From assembly GCA_020742395.1 (NCBI GenBank), contig DYWZ01000094.1, forward strand, positions 1 through 58,202: a DNA stretch of 58,202 bases. Direction: 5' to 3'. Shown piece by piece: positions 44,866 through 53,870 of this stretch. Below the pieces are notes generated by a model. It made no database searches, was not told the origin of the DNA, and was given only the letters and a program-made list of their open reading frames with translations. The position numbers and the translations under genes are program-made. Position 1 is the stretch's first letter. Each line of letters begins with the position of its first letter. The stretch is from Enterococcus columbae (lineage in GTDB: Bacteria > Bacillota > Bacilli > Lactobacillales > Enterococcaceae).

Positions 44866-45645
44866 ATGAATCATCAAAAAAATCAATTATTTACCATTAA
44901 TCAATTAAGTAAATTAACCGGTGTCCCAATTAAAGCCTTGCGTTACTATGAAAAAATCAAAGTTTTACAACCAGTATATGTAAATCCCGAAAATAATTAT
45001 CGCTATTATAATTACGCCCAAGTAACTTATGTCAATATTATAAAATTATGCGTGAATTACCATATTCCATTAAAAAGTATTCATCAATATTTATTATCAA
45101 GTAATACCATTGATATGAGTCAAATTCTCTCACTGATGCAACAAACCATCAATCAACAAAAAGCACAATTACTTAAAGATGAAGCATTTATTACAAATTT
45201 ACATCAGCAATTGATGATTGCAGAAAAAATTCATCAGTATCAACAAATTACGATTAACAAAAAACATACCGATTATCTGATACAGCCTTTTGATGGTGAA
45301 TTATTATCCGCTGAATATTATCTTGGGTTACAATCGATGTTTCAACAAATTCGTACATTAAATATTCAATATTATAATCGAATGGGTTGCTATTATTACT
45401 ACGAACAGCAACAACTAAAAAAAGCCCTCGTTTTAGAAATCGAAGCGCATACGTCTAAAACTAAAGATTTAACTATTTTACACTTAGAAAACTATCAAGT
45501 AACGATTCAACATATTCATAAACATGAATGTGAACAATATTTTGATCCCGCTTCTGTTTCCAACGAACGCTTTTTAGTTTTAGAAACCTTTGAAACACCT
45601 TATAATATGTTAAATCCTCATCTTGAATTACAAATTATACAATAA
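44866..45645 (+). CDS. MerR-family regulator with effector-binding C-terminus
   Basis: 259 residues from ATG 44866 (AAAGGGAG site); the longer frame upstream lacks one. N-terminal MerR HTH: FTINQLSKLTGVPIKALRYY then EKIKVLQPVYV. A ~130-residue Gln/Tyr-rich C-terminal part resembles the GyrI-like domains of drug-sensing MerR proteins rather than the short Cys-containing metal-sensing tails. Divergent from the metal ATPase with 70 bases between; CTATAC occurs twice there (44824 and 44842). It may regulate the ATPase, but the sensor part does not look metal-specific. Confidence 0.85.
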   Translation: MNHQKNQLFTINQLSKLTGVPIKALRYYEKIKVLQPVYVNPENNYRYYNYAQVTYVNIIKLCVNYHIPLKSIHQYLLSSNTIDMSQILSLMQQTINQQKAQLLKDEAFITNLHQQLMIAEKIHQYQQITINKKHTDYLIQPFDGELLSAEYYLGLQSMFQQIRTLNIQYYNRMGCYYYYEQQQLKKALVLEIEAHTSKTKDLTILHLENYQVTIQHIHKHECEQYFDPASVSNERFLVLETFETPYNMLNPHLELQIIQ

Positions 45646-45648
45646 AGC

Positions 45649-45692
45649 AACCAACGACCGATGAATGTTCTCATCGGTCGCTGGTTTATTTT
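45649..45692. terminator. bidirectional terminator
   Basis: AACCAACGACCGATGA pairs with TCATCGGTCGCTGGTT (one mismatch), between convergent merR and DUF1294 genes. Confidence 0.88.
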
Positions 45693-45946
45693 TGATATAA
45701 ATAATAGCCAAAAAATATTTGTAAGATAAGAAATAATGGCACACCAAATTTAAAATACCATTTTTTGGTTTTATGGTGAAAGCAATACATAGACAGCCAA
45801 CCACCTAAAGCACCACCAAACAAGCACACGAATAATAGCGTGGCTTCTTTAATCCGCCATTGATGTTTTTTAGCGCGTCTTTTATCAAGGTAAAACAAAC
45901 TAAAGCTCAAGAGATTCATACCGAATAAATAAATGAAAATGAACAT
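45686..45946 (-). CDS. DUF1294 small membrane protein
   Basis: 86 residues, three hydrophobic segments. Contains the DUF1294 core: FYLDKRRAKKHQWRIKEATL, FGGALGGWLSMYCFHHKTKK, then YFKFGVPL. Function unknown. The start ATG 45946 follows AAAGGAATT. It lies 22 bases after the broken MATE gene. Confidence 0.92.
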   Translation of the reverse strand: MFIFIYLFGMNLLSFSLFYLDKRRAKKHQWRIKEATLLFVCLFGGALGGWLSMYCFHHKTKKWYFKFGVPLFLILQIFFGYYLYQK

Positions 45947-45968
45947 AACACCAATTCCTTTATGAAGA

Positions 45969-47371
45969 TTATTTTGGATTTTCTGCTGCCAAATCCGTGA
46001 TTGTATCTATTTTCGACAACTTACGCATAAAAGATAATAAAATTGGCACAGCCACTGCTGCTGCTAAAAAGTAAGCAATTGGTTGAGCAATTTCAATTCC
46101 AGTCAATCCGAAAAACTTGGGGAACAATACAATTAATGGAATGAAAAATAATCCATTTTGGGCACAGGCCAAAAAAGTAGCTCGCCCACCATTGCCTGTA
46201 CTTTGAAACGTCATATTGGCAATAGACGCAGTTGGCAGGAAGATTAAGGCGACACAACCATAGCGTAAAGCATGTGTACCCATTCAACAATAAAGGCATC
46301 ATGCCGGAAAAGATGAACCATTTCCGGATCAAAAATAAAAGCAAAGAAGCTAAGTATGGTTAAGACCAAAGTGGAAAAAATCCAAGTAAATTGAATGCCT
46401 CTTTTTACCCGATCATAACGCTTGGCACCATAGTTAAATGAAGAAACGGGTTGGAACCCTTGACCAATTCCCACACAGATAGAAAACAATAAATTCATAC
46501 ACTTGCTCACAATACTCATCGCAGCAATTGCCGGATCATCAAAAGGAGATGCTTATACGTTAAGTAGTAGGTTGGAAACACTATTGAAGCCTTGACGAGT
46601 CAAGCTAGGAAACCCATTTGTAATGATATTTCTTATCAGCGAAGGCTGCAGGCGAACATATTGCAGCATAAGCCGACTTTGTGGTTTTCCCGAACGAAAC
46701 ATAGCATATAAAATTGCCATACTTATGTATTGTGAAATGGCAGTTGAAAGTCCTACCCCAGTAATTCCCATATGTAAATCAAAAATAAATAGTGGGTCTA
46801 AAAACATATTTAAAATCCCACCAGTTGCTAAACCAACCATTGCTAACTTAGCAAGCCCTTCATATCTTAAAATAATATTCATCACACAACTCGTCGTAAA
46901 AGCTGGACCAGCAAGTAAAATATAAAAGCCATAGTCGGCAGCATAAGGCAAAATCATTTCAATACTTCCTAATAAACGCATCAAAGTCGGCAAAAAAGCT
47001 AAACCCACAATCATAATAAAAAGACCCCCGACAAAAGCCAACGTAAAGGCAGTAGAACTATATTCACGTGCTTTTTCAACCTGCTTGGCACCAAGCAAAC
47101 GACTAATCCAGCTACCCGAAACATGGCCAAACATAAAACCAAATGCTTGTAAAATCGCCATTAGACTAAACAAAATTCCTACAGCGCCACTCGCTTGAAC
47201 TCCAATTTTCGATACAAAAAAGGTATCTGCTACATTATAAATCGTTGTAATTAACATGCTGATAATCGTCGGCACACACAAGGATAGAATTAACTGTTCG
47301 ACTGATTTTTCCGTCATTTTCCGGTAGTGCTGTTGATTTTTCAATGCATTTTGCTGAACTTTTTCTTTCAT
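45969..47371 (-). pseudogene. MATE family efflux pump, broken by a stop and a frameshift
   Basis: A full MATE gene (about 468 codons) from ATG 47371 is split in three. Residues 1-272 are intact (LILSLCVPTIISMLITTIYN, ADTFFVSKIG). TAA at 46553-46555 interrupts LLLNV-x-ASPFDDPAIAAM with no frame change. A second lesion near 46285 breaks IVE-MGTHALRYGCVAL: one A is missing from GAATGG (GAAATGG restores it). The rest runs to PILLSFMRKLSKIDT. Family members expel drugs with Na+ or H+; this copy cannot make a full transporter unless the sequence is in error. Confidence 0.85.
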
Positions 47372-47500
47372 ACACATCGTCTCTTTTCATTCCAAACTTT
47401 TTCAGCAAGGAAACAACTATCGATTGTAGCACTATTGAAAATAGTTGTAAATTTATTTTGATTAGCCAATCTGTTGCAAAAATCGCTAAAAATTTACCTT

Positions 47501-47842
47501 TTATTCAGCTAGCGGTTCTAAATAACGCACTTTTTTCCCGGTCTTCATCGCATAAGCAATTTCTGAACGGGTACTTTCTCCGATATAACCATGAACATTA
47601 ACGACGAAAATTTCATCAGCTAAGTCAATTTTTCGTTTATGCATATCATCTAGCATTTCTTTAGTTTTCGTCAAGGTCCCCTCATCTATTTCTTCCCAAA
47701 CCTCAGCATCGCCAGCATGACCGAACAAGCCCACGCTAATAACAATATAACCTTATAGGGTCAAGCTTTTTTGCACCTCCATGAAGGCCTCCTTAAATTG
47801 AGTACTACCACATAAAGTGATAATTTTATAACCACCAATCAT
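47501..47842 (-). pseudogene. nucleoside 2-deoxyribosyltransferase-like protein, in-frame TAA
   Basis: ATG 47842 (AAGGAAAG site) reads MIGGYKIITLCGSTQFKEAF, MEVQKSLTL, then TAA at 47753-47755, then in the same frame GYIVISVGLFGHAGDAEVW and on to DEIFVVNVHGYIGESTRSEI. GSTQF near the start and the V-N-x-x-G-Y-IGESTRSEI end are the pattern of the nucleoside deoxyribosyltransferase/DUF4406 fold. Full length would be 113 residues. A CAA or GAA to TAA change explains the stop. Single gene between the MATE remnant and the LDH gene. Confidence 0.75.
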
Positions 47843-47862
47843 TTTTCCACTTTCCTTCTTCT

Positions 47863-47902
47863 TAAAAGCTAACCCACTAACCGCAATTGATTAGTGGGCC
47901 TT
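47863..47902 (-). terminator. hairpin after the LDH gene
   Basis: CCCACTAA pairs with TTAGTGGG around a 10-base loop; the U-tract on the minus strand is short (GCTTTTAAG). Confidence 0.6.
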
Positions 47903-47916
47903 CATTTATCTATCGA

Positions 47917-48879
47917 CTAAGCTTCATAGCTATCCAATTGAGGATAAAAAGCTTGTAATAAGGCTGCTGATTTTTGCAATGCAGCTAATTCTTCAGCAGT
48001 CAATTTAATTTCAACAATTTCTTTTGCTCCCGTTGCGTCAATAATTGTTGGCACGCTCAAGAAAGCATGGTCAATGCCATATTCTCCATTTAATTCCACA
48101 GTAACTGGGTAGATACGGTTCTCATTAAACAAAATAGATTTGGCAATAGCTGTTGTCGCAGCGGCAATTCCATAGCAGGTATTGCCTTTACGATTGAAAA
48201 TTTCCCAGCCTGCTTGAATGGTCTTGCTTAAAAGCACCTCTTTGGTTACGTCTTTCGTACGATCAGCATTATCGACTAAGACATCCTCGACCATTTTTCC
48301 ACCAATGGTTGCGGAACTCCAAGCCACCATTTCGCTATCGCCGTGTTCACCGATAACGAAGGCTTGCACACTTTTTGAGTCAAGGTCATACATACTACCT
48401 AGAGCACAGCTTAAACGTGCACTATCCACCGTTGTTCCACTACCAATAACGCGATGAGCAGGTAGACCAGAAAGTTTACGCACATAATAAGTCATAATAT
48501 CAACCGGATTTGAGACAATTAAGAAGATCCCATCAAAACCAGAAGCCATCACACTATTTACAATGCTAGTCATAATATTGATACTTGGGGCTAACATTTT
48601 TAGACGATCATTTGATTCCTTGGGCATTGGTGCTGAGGCCGTGATGATTACGATATCCGCATCTTTACAATCAGCATAATCCCCTGCAGTCACCTTGATA
48701 TTACGGTTTAGAAAATGTATCGATTGCTGCATATCCATCGCTTCCGCATAAGCCTTTTCTTTATTCACATCAATTAAAACCACTTCGGCACATAAACCTT
48801 GGGTAATAATACTATAAGCAGTAGTAGCTCCGACGTTTCCTACTCCGACAATTGCTACTTTTGAATGTTTAAAATCCAT
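47917..48879 (-). CDS. L-lactate/2-hydroxyacid dehydrogenase family enzyme
   Basis: 320 residues. NAD site GVGNVGATTAYS, substrate arginine region GSGTTVDSARL, and catalytic histidine GEHGDSEMV are intact. In the mobile loop the lactate enzyme's Gln (AGAPQKPGE) is replaced: ITASAPMPKESNDRL has Met at that place. This position sets the side-chain size accepted, and hydrophobic residues there occur in L-2-hydroxyisocaproate dehydrogenases. So a broader 2-oxoacid reductase is as likely as true lactate dehydrogenase. ATG 48879 follows GGAGGAAG. Confidence 0.88.
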   Translation of the reverse strand: MDFKHSKVAIVGVGNVGATTAYSIITQGLCAEVVLIDVNKEKAYAEAMDMQQSIHFLNRNIKVTAGDYADCKDADIVIITASAPMPKESNDRLKMLAPSINIMTSIVNSVMASGFDGIFLIVSNPVDIMTYYVRKLSGLPAHRVIGSGTTVDSARLSCALGSMYDLDSKSVQAFVIGEHGDSEMVAWSSATIGGKMVEDVLVDNADRTKDVTKEVLLSKTIQAGWEIFNRKGNTCYGIAAATTAIAKSILFNENRIYPVTVELNGEYGIDHAFLSVPTIIDATGAKEIVEIKLTAEELAALQKSAALLQAFYPQLDSYEA

Positions 48880-48997
48880 TTTACTTCCTCCAATTTGTTT
48901 AATCTATTGGCAAAAGTTATTGTAACATAAATAACAGCAAACGTTAAGGCAAAGTGCTTAACTGCTATGAAAATGCTACGTTTAAACAAACCAAACC

Positions 48998-49483
48998 TTA
49001 GTTACTTTCAGGCATTAAGCGTTGTTTAGCACTAAGATTGAATAGATTTATTTGAATAACCTGCACCATTTTGACCATCTTTTCAGTCATCGCAAAATCG
49101 CGATTGGTTTGGGTACGCATCAATACATTCAGGCCGTGGATTTTTTCGGTTGGCTCCGTTAACAATTTAGCAACGCCATCTGCCATAATACTAGCATAGG
49201 CACTACTGTATTTACATGGTATTTCCTTACCATCAATCGCCCCTAAATAATGATCGATTTCTACAAATACATGAGGATTTTGTTTTAAGACTTCTATTTT
49301 ACGGCCGGACATAGCACCATGTATATATAAAATTAATTGCTCCTCTTGCCATTCATAACCATAATTTAGCGGGACGACATAAGGACGATTATGATCAATC
49401 ATTCCTAAATGGACAATTTTTGCCGCCTGTAACACTTCATTGATTTGCCTAATATCAGTAATTGCTCGATCCTTTCTACGCAA
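48998..49483 (-). CDS. pyridoxamine 5'-phosphate oxidase-fold protein (NimA-like)
   Basis: 161 residues. FMN-binding split-barrel pattern: MIDHNRPYVVPLNYGYEW, LILYIHGAMSGRKIEVL, VFVEIDHYLG, then YASIMADGVAKLL. Relatives reduce nitroimidazoles or bind flavins or haem; activity is unknown. The track of codons before the gene is GTG-ATT-TTG-TTG; the GTG lies in the ribosome site AAGGAGTG, so I favour the second TTG (49483). Confidence 0.85.
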   Translation of the reverse strand: MRRKDRAITDIRQINEVLQAAKIVHLGMIDHNRPYVVPLNYGYEWQEEQLILYIHGAMSGRKIEVLKQNPHVFVEIDHYLGAIDGKEIPCKYSSAYASIMADGVAKLLTEPTEKIHGLNVLMRTQTNRDFAMTEKMVKMVQVIQINLFNLSAKQRLMPESN

Positions 49484-49499
49484 CAAAATCACTCCTTTG

Positions 49500-49910
49500 T
49501 TAAATAAGGATGCCTTGGCAATGATCTATTTCGTGTTGAATAATTTGAGCAGTAAAACCAGTAAAAGTTATCCGCTGCTTTTTAAATTGTCGGTCGAAAA
49601 AGACCACTTCAATTTTAGCAAAGCGTGTGGTTGAACGAAGCCCCAGTAATGATAAACAGCCTTCTTCTGTTTCAAATGGACCCTCTTTTTTGACAATTTT
49701 TGGGTTAAACATCACTAATGGCCCAGCCGGTGTCGCACAAACAATGATTTGCTTATTAACTCCAATCATGTTAGCCGCTAACCCCACACAGCGCGCTTCA
49801 TTTGCTTTTAAAGTATCAATTAAATCTTCAGCAACCGCCATATCCGCTTTAGTCGCTAAAACGTTTGGCTGCTGTAAAAAGAATATATCTTTAACAATTG
49901 GTCGAATCAT
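49500..49910 (-). CDS. def: peptide deformylase-like protein
   Basis: 136 residues. All three deformylase motifs are present: CVGLAANMIG (consensus G-x-G-x-A-A-x-Q, here N for Q), EGCLSLLG, and IIQHEIDHCQGILI with the metal histidines and catalytic Glu. The protein ends directly after motif 3, as in short type II-like paralogues of lactic acid bacteria. The N-for-Q change in motif 1 affects the residue that stabilises the oxyanion, so activity may be altered. ATG 49910 overlaps the 3' end of the PH-domain gene by 20 bases. Confidence 0.85.
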   Translation of the reverse strand: MIRPIVKDIFFLQQPNVLATKADMAVAEDLIDTLKANEARCVGLAANMIGVNKQIIVCATPAGPLVMFNPKIVKKEGPFETEEGCLSLLGLRSTTRFAKIEVVFFDRQFKKQRITFTGFTAQIIQHEIDHCQGILI

Positions 49911-51024
49911 CGAAAATAGCACGTTCCTTTCTTTTTAAACGATAAAAACTTGAAATCTCATCGATTGCTTCAAGTGGTAAGTAGCTTAACTGGCTAGAAA
50001 AATCCCCATTCCCCGCTTTAACGCTAATTTTACAATGAGCGAATTTTTTAGGATACAGCCAACGTGAGGTACGAATTTCTAGACTTTGAATATTTTTACG
50101 TTGAACCATCACTTTTTGACATTCCCCTAAATGTATCTGCTGAAAGCACAATAACTTGCTACTTATCCCATACGACTGTAGCTTGCTTTGAAAAGAAGCA
50201 TAAATCATCGATAAGGCTAGTAAAATAGCGATGCTTAGAAGCATCCACCACCAGGAAAAATCAAAAATTAGATACAAACCAACCGGTAAAACAACAGCAA
50301 ATAATTTAAAGCGCGTAAAATACCATAAACGCTGCTCTTTAACTGACTGCAAGTCAAATTCGGCAGCATATTCAGGAACGAACTGGCTTAAATACTGCTG
50401 AAGCTTCGCTGTAGAAATAAGCGGTAATAAATAGGGCTGATTCGTTTGCGCTGATTTTTCATCGGCTTGTTTTTCCTGACCGCCTGCAAGCAATAAATCT
50501 ACACTTACTAAACCCAGCATATGGCTAATGATGCCTTGCTTGATTCGAATTCCTTGAATTTTATTAGCAGGGATTACTTGCGATTTTTGTTCAATTAACC
50601 CATGCTCAATTCGCAGGGCATCATTGTTTTCCTGATAAATACAAAAATTAGCGTATTGTAAAATCGTTTTGCCAATCGATAAAATCGCAAAAAGAACATA
50701 CAATAAAACAAATAAAACTACCGTAATCATCCAAATCAATTCACTAACCTGGCCAAATAATTGTTCTTGTAAAGGCTCAGGAATCACCTCTAAAAGCGCA
50801 AACATGAAAATAATCGGCGTAAATAGACTTAGTTCTGTCAGGGCAAATACCAGTAATTCTCTGGCAGATAGACTATATAGTGCTTTTTTTGAAGAATGCG
50901 TTCCACTCAGACTTTTACCATATCCTTGTTTACGATAATTTTCCAATTCTTCATACAAACTTTGTGGAACGAAGGGTAAATCAATTTCGGCTTCATTCCC
51001 TTAACTAGCGTCAGTTTCAATCAT
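49891..51024 (-). pseudogene. YdbT-like bacterial PH domain membrane protein, disrupted 5' end
   Basis: The intact frame (TTG 50958 to 49891) gives 355 residues with membrane pairs near 30-95 and 225-265, each followed by a bacterial PH domain (YQENNDALRIEHGLIEQKSQ; LLCFQQIHLGECQKVMVQRK). YdbT proteins normally have three such domains and about 490 residues, so one is missing at the N-terminus. Upstream in frame the sequence stays coding-like (GNEAEIDLPFVPQSLYEE) up to TAA at 51001, and before that ATG 51024 reads MIETDAS. Either the gene begins at ATG 51024 with a nonsense codon at position 8, or it is a deletion fusion. The TTG has no ribosome site. Confidence 0.65.
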
Positions 51025-51295
51025 TAAAATCAACGACAAAATGAGGCTTAAAAAAAGTCACTTCTTTTTTTACACTGTCAATTACTTGATTGGCTACGAT
51101 TAACTCAAATTCAGGCACGAATAACCGAATCTTTTCTTTGACCTGACCGATGATTTGTCCTTGTTGATTTAGTAGCGAAAATTGATGACCAAAAGCTAAT
51201 TTACCTTCAACCTGATATACCGTTTGTTGATTCTCATCGTAAATCTCATAGCTATCCAACCAAGAAAACAGCCGTTGTTTGAAATATAACTTCAT
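51017..51295 (-). CDS. truncated LURP-one-related protein
   Basis: 92 residues matching the first half of LURP-one/YxjI proteins (usually about 165): MKLYFKQRLFSWLDSYEIYD, VEGKLAFGHQFSLLNQQGQI, EKIRLFVPEFELIV, then KKEVTFFKPHFVVDFND and stop. The second beta-sheet half is missing. The stop overlaps the ATG of the YdbT remnant. The loss of the C-terminal half here and of the first PH domain next door points to one deletion across the junction. ATG 51295 follows AAGGAGTGAGG. Confidence 0.7.
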   Translation of the reverse strand: MKLYFKQRLFSWLDSYEIYDENQQTVYQVEGKLAFGHQFSLLNQQGQIIGQVKEKIRLFVPEFELIVANQVIDSVKKEVTFFKPHFVVDFND

Positions 51296-51395
51296 TTCCT
51301 CACTCCTTCTAGATTAAAATTGATACCCTTTTCATAATTGATTTCTAATCAATCTCTTATATGTTATACTAAAGGAAAAAGATTGGAGATACAAG

Positions 51396-52022
51396 ATGAT
51401 AAATACAATTATTTTTGACATGGGCAACGTATTGATTGAATGGAATCCTTCACGTTTTATTCAAGAAATGGAACATGATCCTGCTCGCCAAGAAAAAATT
51501 GTTCAGGCCATCTTTTCTTCAGGTATATGGGAAAAACAAGATGACGGCAGCCTAAGTATTGCAAAAGCTTGCCAAAAAAGCCAAGCACTATTAGATCCTA
51601 GTTATCATCAAGCCATTGAACAAATGTATTATTATTGGCAGCATTATACAACAGCCTACAACGAGATACAAAATTATGCTGTAAAGCTTCACCAACTTGG
51701 TTACCAGCTATATGTGCTTTCTAATACCTCTAGGGTTTATTATACCTTAAAACAGGCTGGATTATTGCCGATTGATCAGCTGCTTTCTGGTAAAATCCTT
51801 TCTTTTGAAGAAAAAATCGTCAAGCCTGATACGCAAATCTACCAACTCCTGCTTAAACGTTATCAGCTAATTCCTGAGCAATGTGTTTTTTTAGATGATG
51901 TTCCTAAAAATATCGAAGCCGCTCAAAAAGTAAATATCCATGGCTTGCTAGTGAAAAATGAGCAACAAGCCCTGCATGATTTACAAGCCCTTTTAAAACA
52001 CCAAGGAAAATATGGGGGATAA
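51396..52022 (+). CDS. HAD-family phosphatase, YihX-like
   Basis: 208 residues. HAD motif I IIFDMGNVLIEWNPSRF, motif II LSNTSRVYY, motif III KPDTQIYQLLL and motif IV CVFLDDVPKNIEAA match the YihX/epoxide hydrolase N-terminal group, which removes phosphate from glucose-1-phosphate and similar sugars. Substrate is inferred only from the group. ATG follows TTGGAGAT. Transcribed alone against its neighbours; a bidirectional terminator follows. Confidence 0.9.
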   Translation: MINTIIFDMGNVLIEWNPSRFIQEMEHDPARQEKIVQAIFSSGIWEKQDDGSLSIAKACQKSQALLDPSYHQAIEQMYYYWQHYTTAYNEIQNYAVKLHQLGYQLYVLSNTSRVYYTLKQAGLLPIDQLLSGKILSFEEKIVKPDTQIYQLLLKRYQLIPEQCVFLDDVPKNIEAAQKVNIHGLLVKNEQQALHDLQALLKHQGKYGG

Positions 52023-52032
52023 AATAAAGAGG

Positions 52033-52086
52033 AAAAAAACATGACAAACCTAATCAGCGTTTTCGCTAAAGGTCGTCATGTTTTTT
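52033..52086. terminator. bidirectional terminator
   Basis: AACATGAC pairs with GTCATGTT with an inner AGCG/CGCT stem and A7/T6 flanks. Confidence 0.8.
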
Positions 52087-52089
52087 CTA

Positions 52090-52473
52090 CTAAACGGTTA
52101 ATTCAATTAGATTCTCTTCAATAGCTACAACACAGCTTTCATAGTAGCCATCACCGGTCGTTCTTGGACCACTGAGTATTTCATAGCCGTCTTGTTTTAA
52201 TTGCTGTGTCAGTTGATCCACTTTATCCTTACTCCCAAGACTAAAAGCTAAATGAATGAAGCCAGTTCGAACAAAGCTTTTCTTAGCATCCTCCATTTGC
52301 GTTTTATGCATAATCTCTAAGCGCGCACCATCGCTAAAGGTCAAAAAATATGAAGAAAAACCCGTCTTCGGATTATGATATCGTTCATTTGACGTGGCAT
52401 TGAAATAATACTCAAAAAACTGCTTGGTACGCTCTAAATCATTAACATACATTGCGACATGTTCAATTTTCAT
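52090..52473 (-). CDS. VOC family protein (glyoxalase/dioxygenase fold)
   Basis: 127 residues from ATG 52473 (CAGGGA site). Two beta-alpha-beta-beta-beta units: MKIEHVAMYVNDLERTKQFF and GFIHLAFSLGSKDKVDQL, with metal ligands likely in HV, E(IM) and H(LAF) and the last E (ENLIELTV). Substrate unknown. The start overlaps the stop of the upstream GNAT gene by 11 bases, so the two are coupled. Confidence 0.85.
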   Translation of the reverse strand: MKIEHVAMYVNDLERTKQFFEYYFNATSNERYHNPKTGFSSYFLTFSDGARLEIMHKTQMEDAKKSFVRTGFIHLAFSLGSKDKVDQLTQQLKQDGYEILSGPRTTGDGYYESCVVAIEENLIELTV

Positions 52474-53020
52474 TCCAATCCCTGCCATGTTGCCATTGTT
52501 CTTTCGTAATTGCTAAATAATGTTCCGTTTTTTGGGCAGCTAAAGGGGCAATATACACCTCTTCAGTATGCTGGAAATGGAAACCACATTTTTCCAAGGC
52601 TCGCTGTGAATTGTGATTACCTGCAAAATAACCCGCCCACAAGCTTTCAATTCCCATTGTCTCAAAGGCATACGTTTGTAAACAACGAATAGCTTCCGGT
52701 ATCAACCCTTGCCCCCAAAAGCTAGGTGCTAACCAATAACCAATCTCCCTTTCGTACTTGGCAGATTTCGCCCCTTCATAACGCGCTGGCATTAAGCTGA
52801 TGCTACCAATCAACGCCTTGGTCGACTGATCACAAATAGCAAAGCTTAATGGATCATCAACAAAAAAGTTTTCAATAACCTCTAAACTTTCTGCTACACT
52901 CTCATGAGGATTCCAGCCAGCATTTGGTCCGACTAAAGGATCTTTGGCCAATTGATATAATTCATGAGCATCTTCTATTTGCCAGGGTCTTAAAATAAGT
53001 CGCTTTGTCTCAAATTGCAT
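52463..53020 (-). CDS. GNAT N-acetyltransferase, RimJ/RimL-like
   Basis: 185 residues from ATG 53020 (GTAGGAGGAAAG site). Typical segments: FETKRLILRPWQIEDAHELY, REIGYWLAPSFWGQGLIPEA, and NHNSQRALEKCGFHFQHTEE. RimJ/RimL-like members acetylate protein N-termini or small amines. Co-transcribed with the VOC gene. Confidence 0.9.
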   Translation of the reverse strand: MQFETKRLILRPWQIEDAHELYQLAKDPLVGPNAGWNPHESVAESLEVIENFFVDDPLSFAICDQSTKALIGSISLMPARYEGAKSAKYEREIGYWLAPSFWGQGLIPEAIRCLQTYAFETMGIESLWAGYFAGNHNSQRALEKCGFHFQHTEEVYIAPLAAQKTEHYLAITKEQWQHGRDWNEN

Positions 53021-53057
53021 TGACTTTCCTCCTACCATCTTAAAAAGTTATTATACG

Positions 53058-53798
53058 CTAGGCAGTTTCTAATTGGTGATGAATGAATTGATATAATACT
53101 ACATCGCTATCTTGATTTAACTGCTTTGCTTTTAGTGCTTGAGGTGTAAAAAAAGCCGTATTAAGATTACCGCAGATATCCACACCTATAATGCTACGAT
53201 TTGCTAAGATCGACGATAATGCTTTTTTTAATTGTTCCAGAGACACATTGCCTTGATCCCAATTAGTCTTTACCACTTTATCTGTTAATAAATCTTTATC
53301 AATCGATAAATACACCGGTAATTGCTGATTAATCTGTCCTAAATTCGCTTGTCCAATTGACTGCTCGTTTATATAATGGACTTTTTGAGACTTCATTTCT
53401 TTAATAACTTGTATATCACTAGGACCTTCTAGCGTCACTTGTTGCAAAAATTGATTGTCATTGATACATTGGGCTAACCAATCACCACAACTTAAAGTAC
53501 CTTTAAATAATGGCGGTTTCATATCCGAATGATGATCAAAAACAACTAATTCAAACGGTTCTTTCACTTCATCACACATTAATTTAGTTATATAATGGTA
53601 ATCTCCTGAATCCAAAAAATGAATGCCATGAATTCCTTGTTGATGAATCAGCTTTTTTAATTTTTGCTCAGCCTCTTGAGAACAAAATAACCGACTACCT
53701 GTAATCTGGCTACAATCCATACAAGTTAAATCACTAGCAATATCTTCATTGGCATAAACGTCATTAAAATCAAAAGCATAATTTTTATACACATTCAT
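53058..53798 (-). CDS. arginase/agmatinase-fold protein
   Basis: 246 residues. The ureohydrolase metal motifs are recognisable though diverged: SGDYHYITKL (HY), VFDHHSDMKP (D-x-H-x-D type) and LSIDKDLL (D-x-D). The family is shorter here than true arginases (about 300) and the C-terminal E-x-N motif is weak. A hydrolase of guanidino or formimino compounds is possible; substrate unknown. ATG 53798 follows AAAGGGAAG. Confidence 0.75.
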   Translation of the reverse strand: MNVYKNYAFDFNDVYANEDIASDLTCMDCSQITGSRLFCSQEAEQKLKKLIHQQGIHGIHFLDSGDYHYITKLMCDEVKEPFELVVFDHHSDMKPPLFKGTLSCGDWLAQCINDNQFLQQVTLEGPSDIQVIKEMKSQKVHYINEQSIGQANLGQINQQLPVYLSIDKDLLTDKVVKTNWDQGNVSLEQLKKALSSILANRSIIGVDICGNLNTAFFTPQALKAKQLNQDSDVVLYQFIHHQLETA

Positions 53799-53870
53799 TC
53801 GCTTCCCTTTATGAACTATCTAATTGATTTCATTATAACACTAAAAAATACAATCAATTCCGAACATCTT

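Noticed and set aside
32443..51003. recoding of TAA as a sense codon
   Set aside because: Many intact genes here, such as rpsT, end in TAA followed by terminators, so TAA is a working stop codon.
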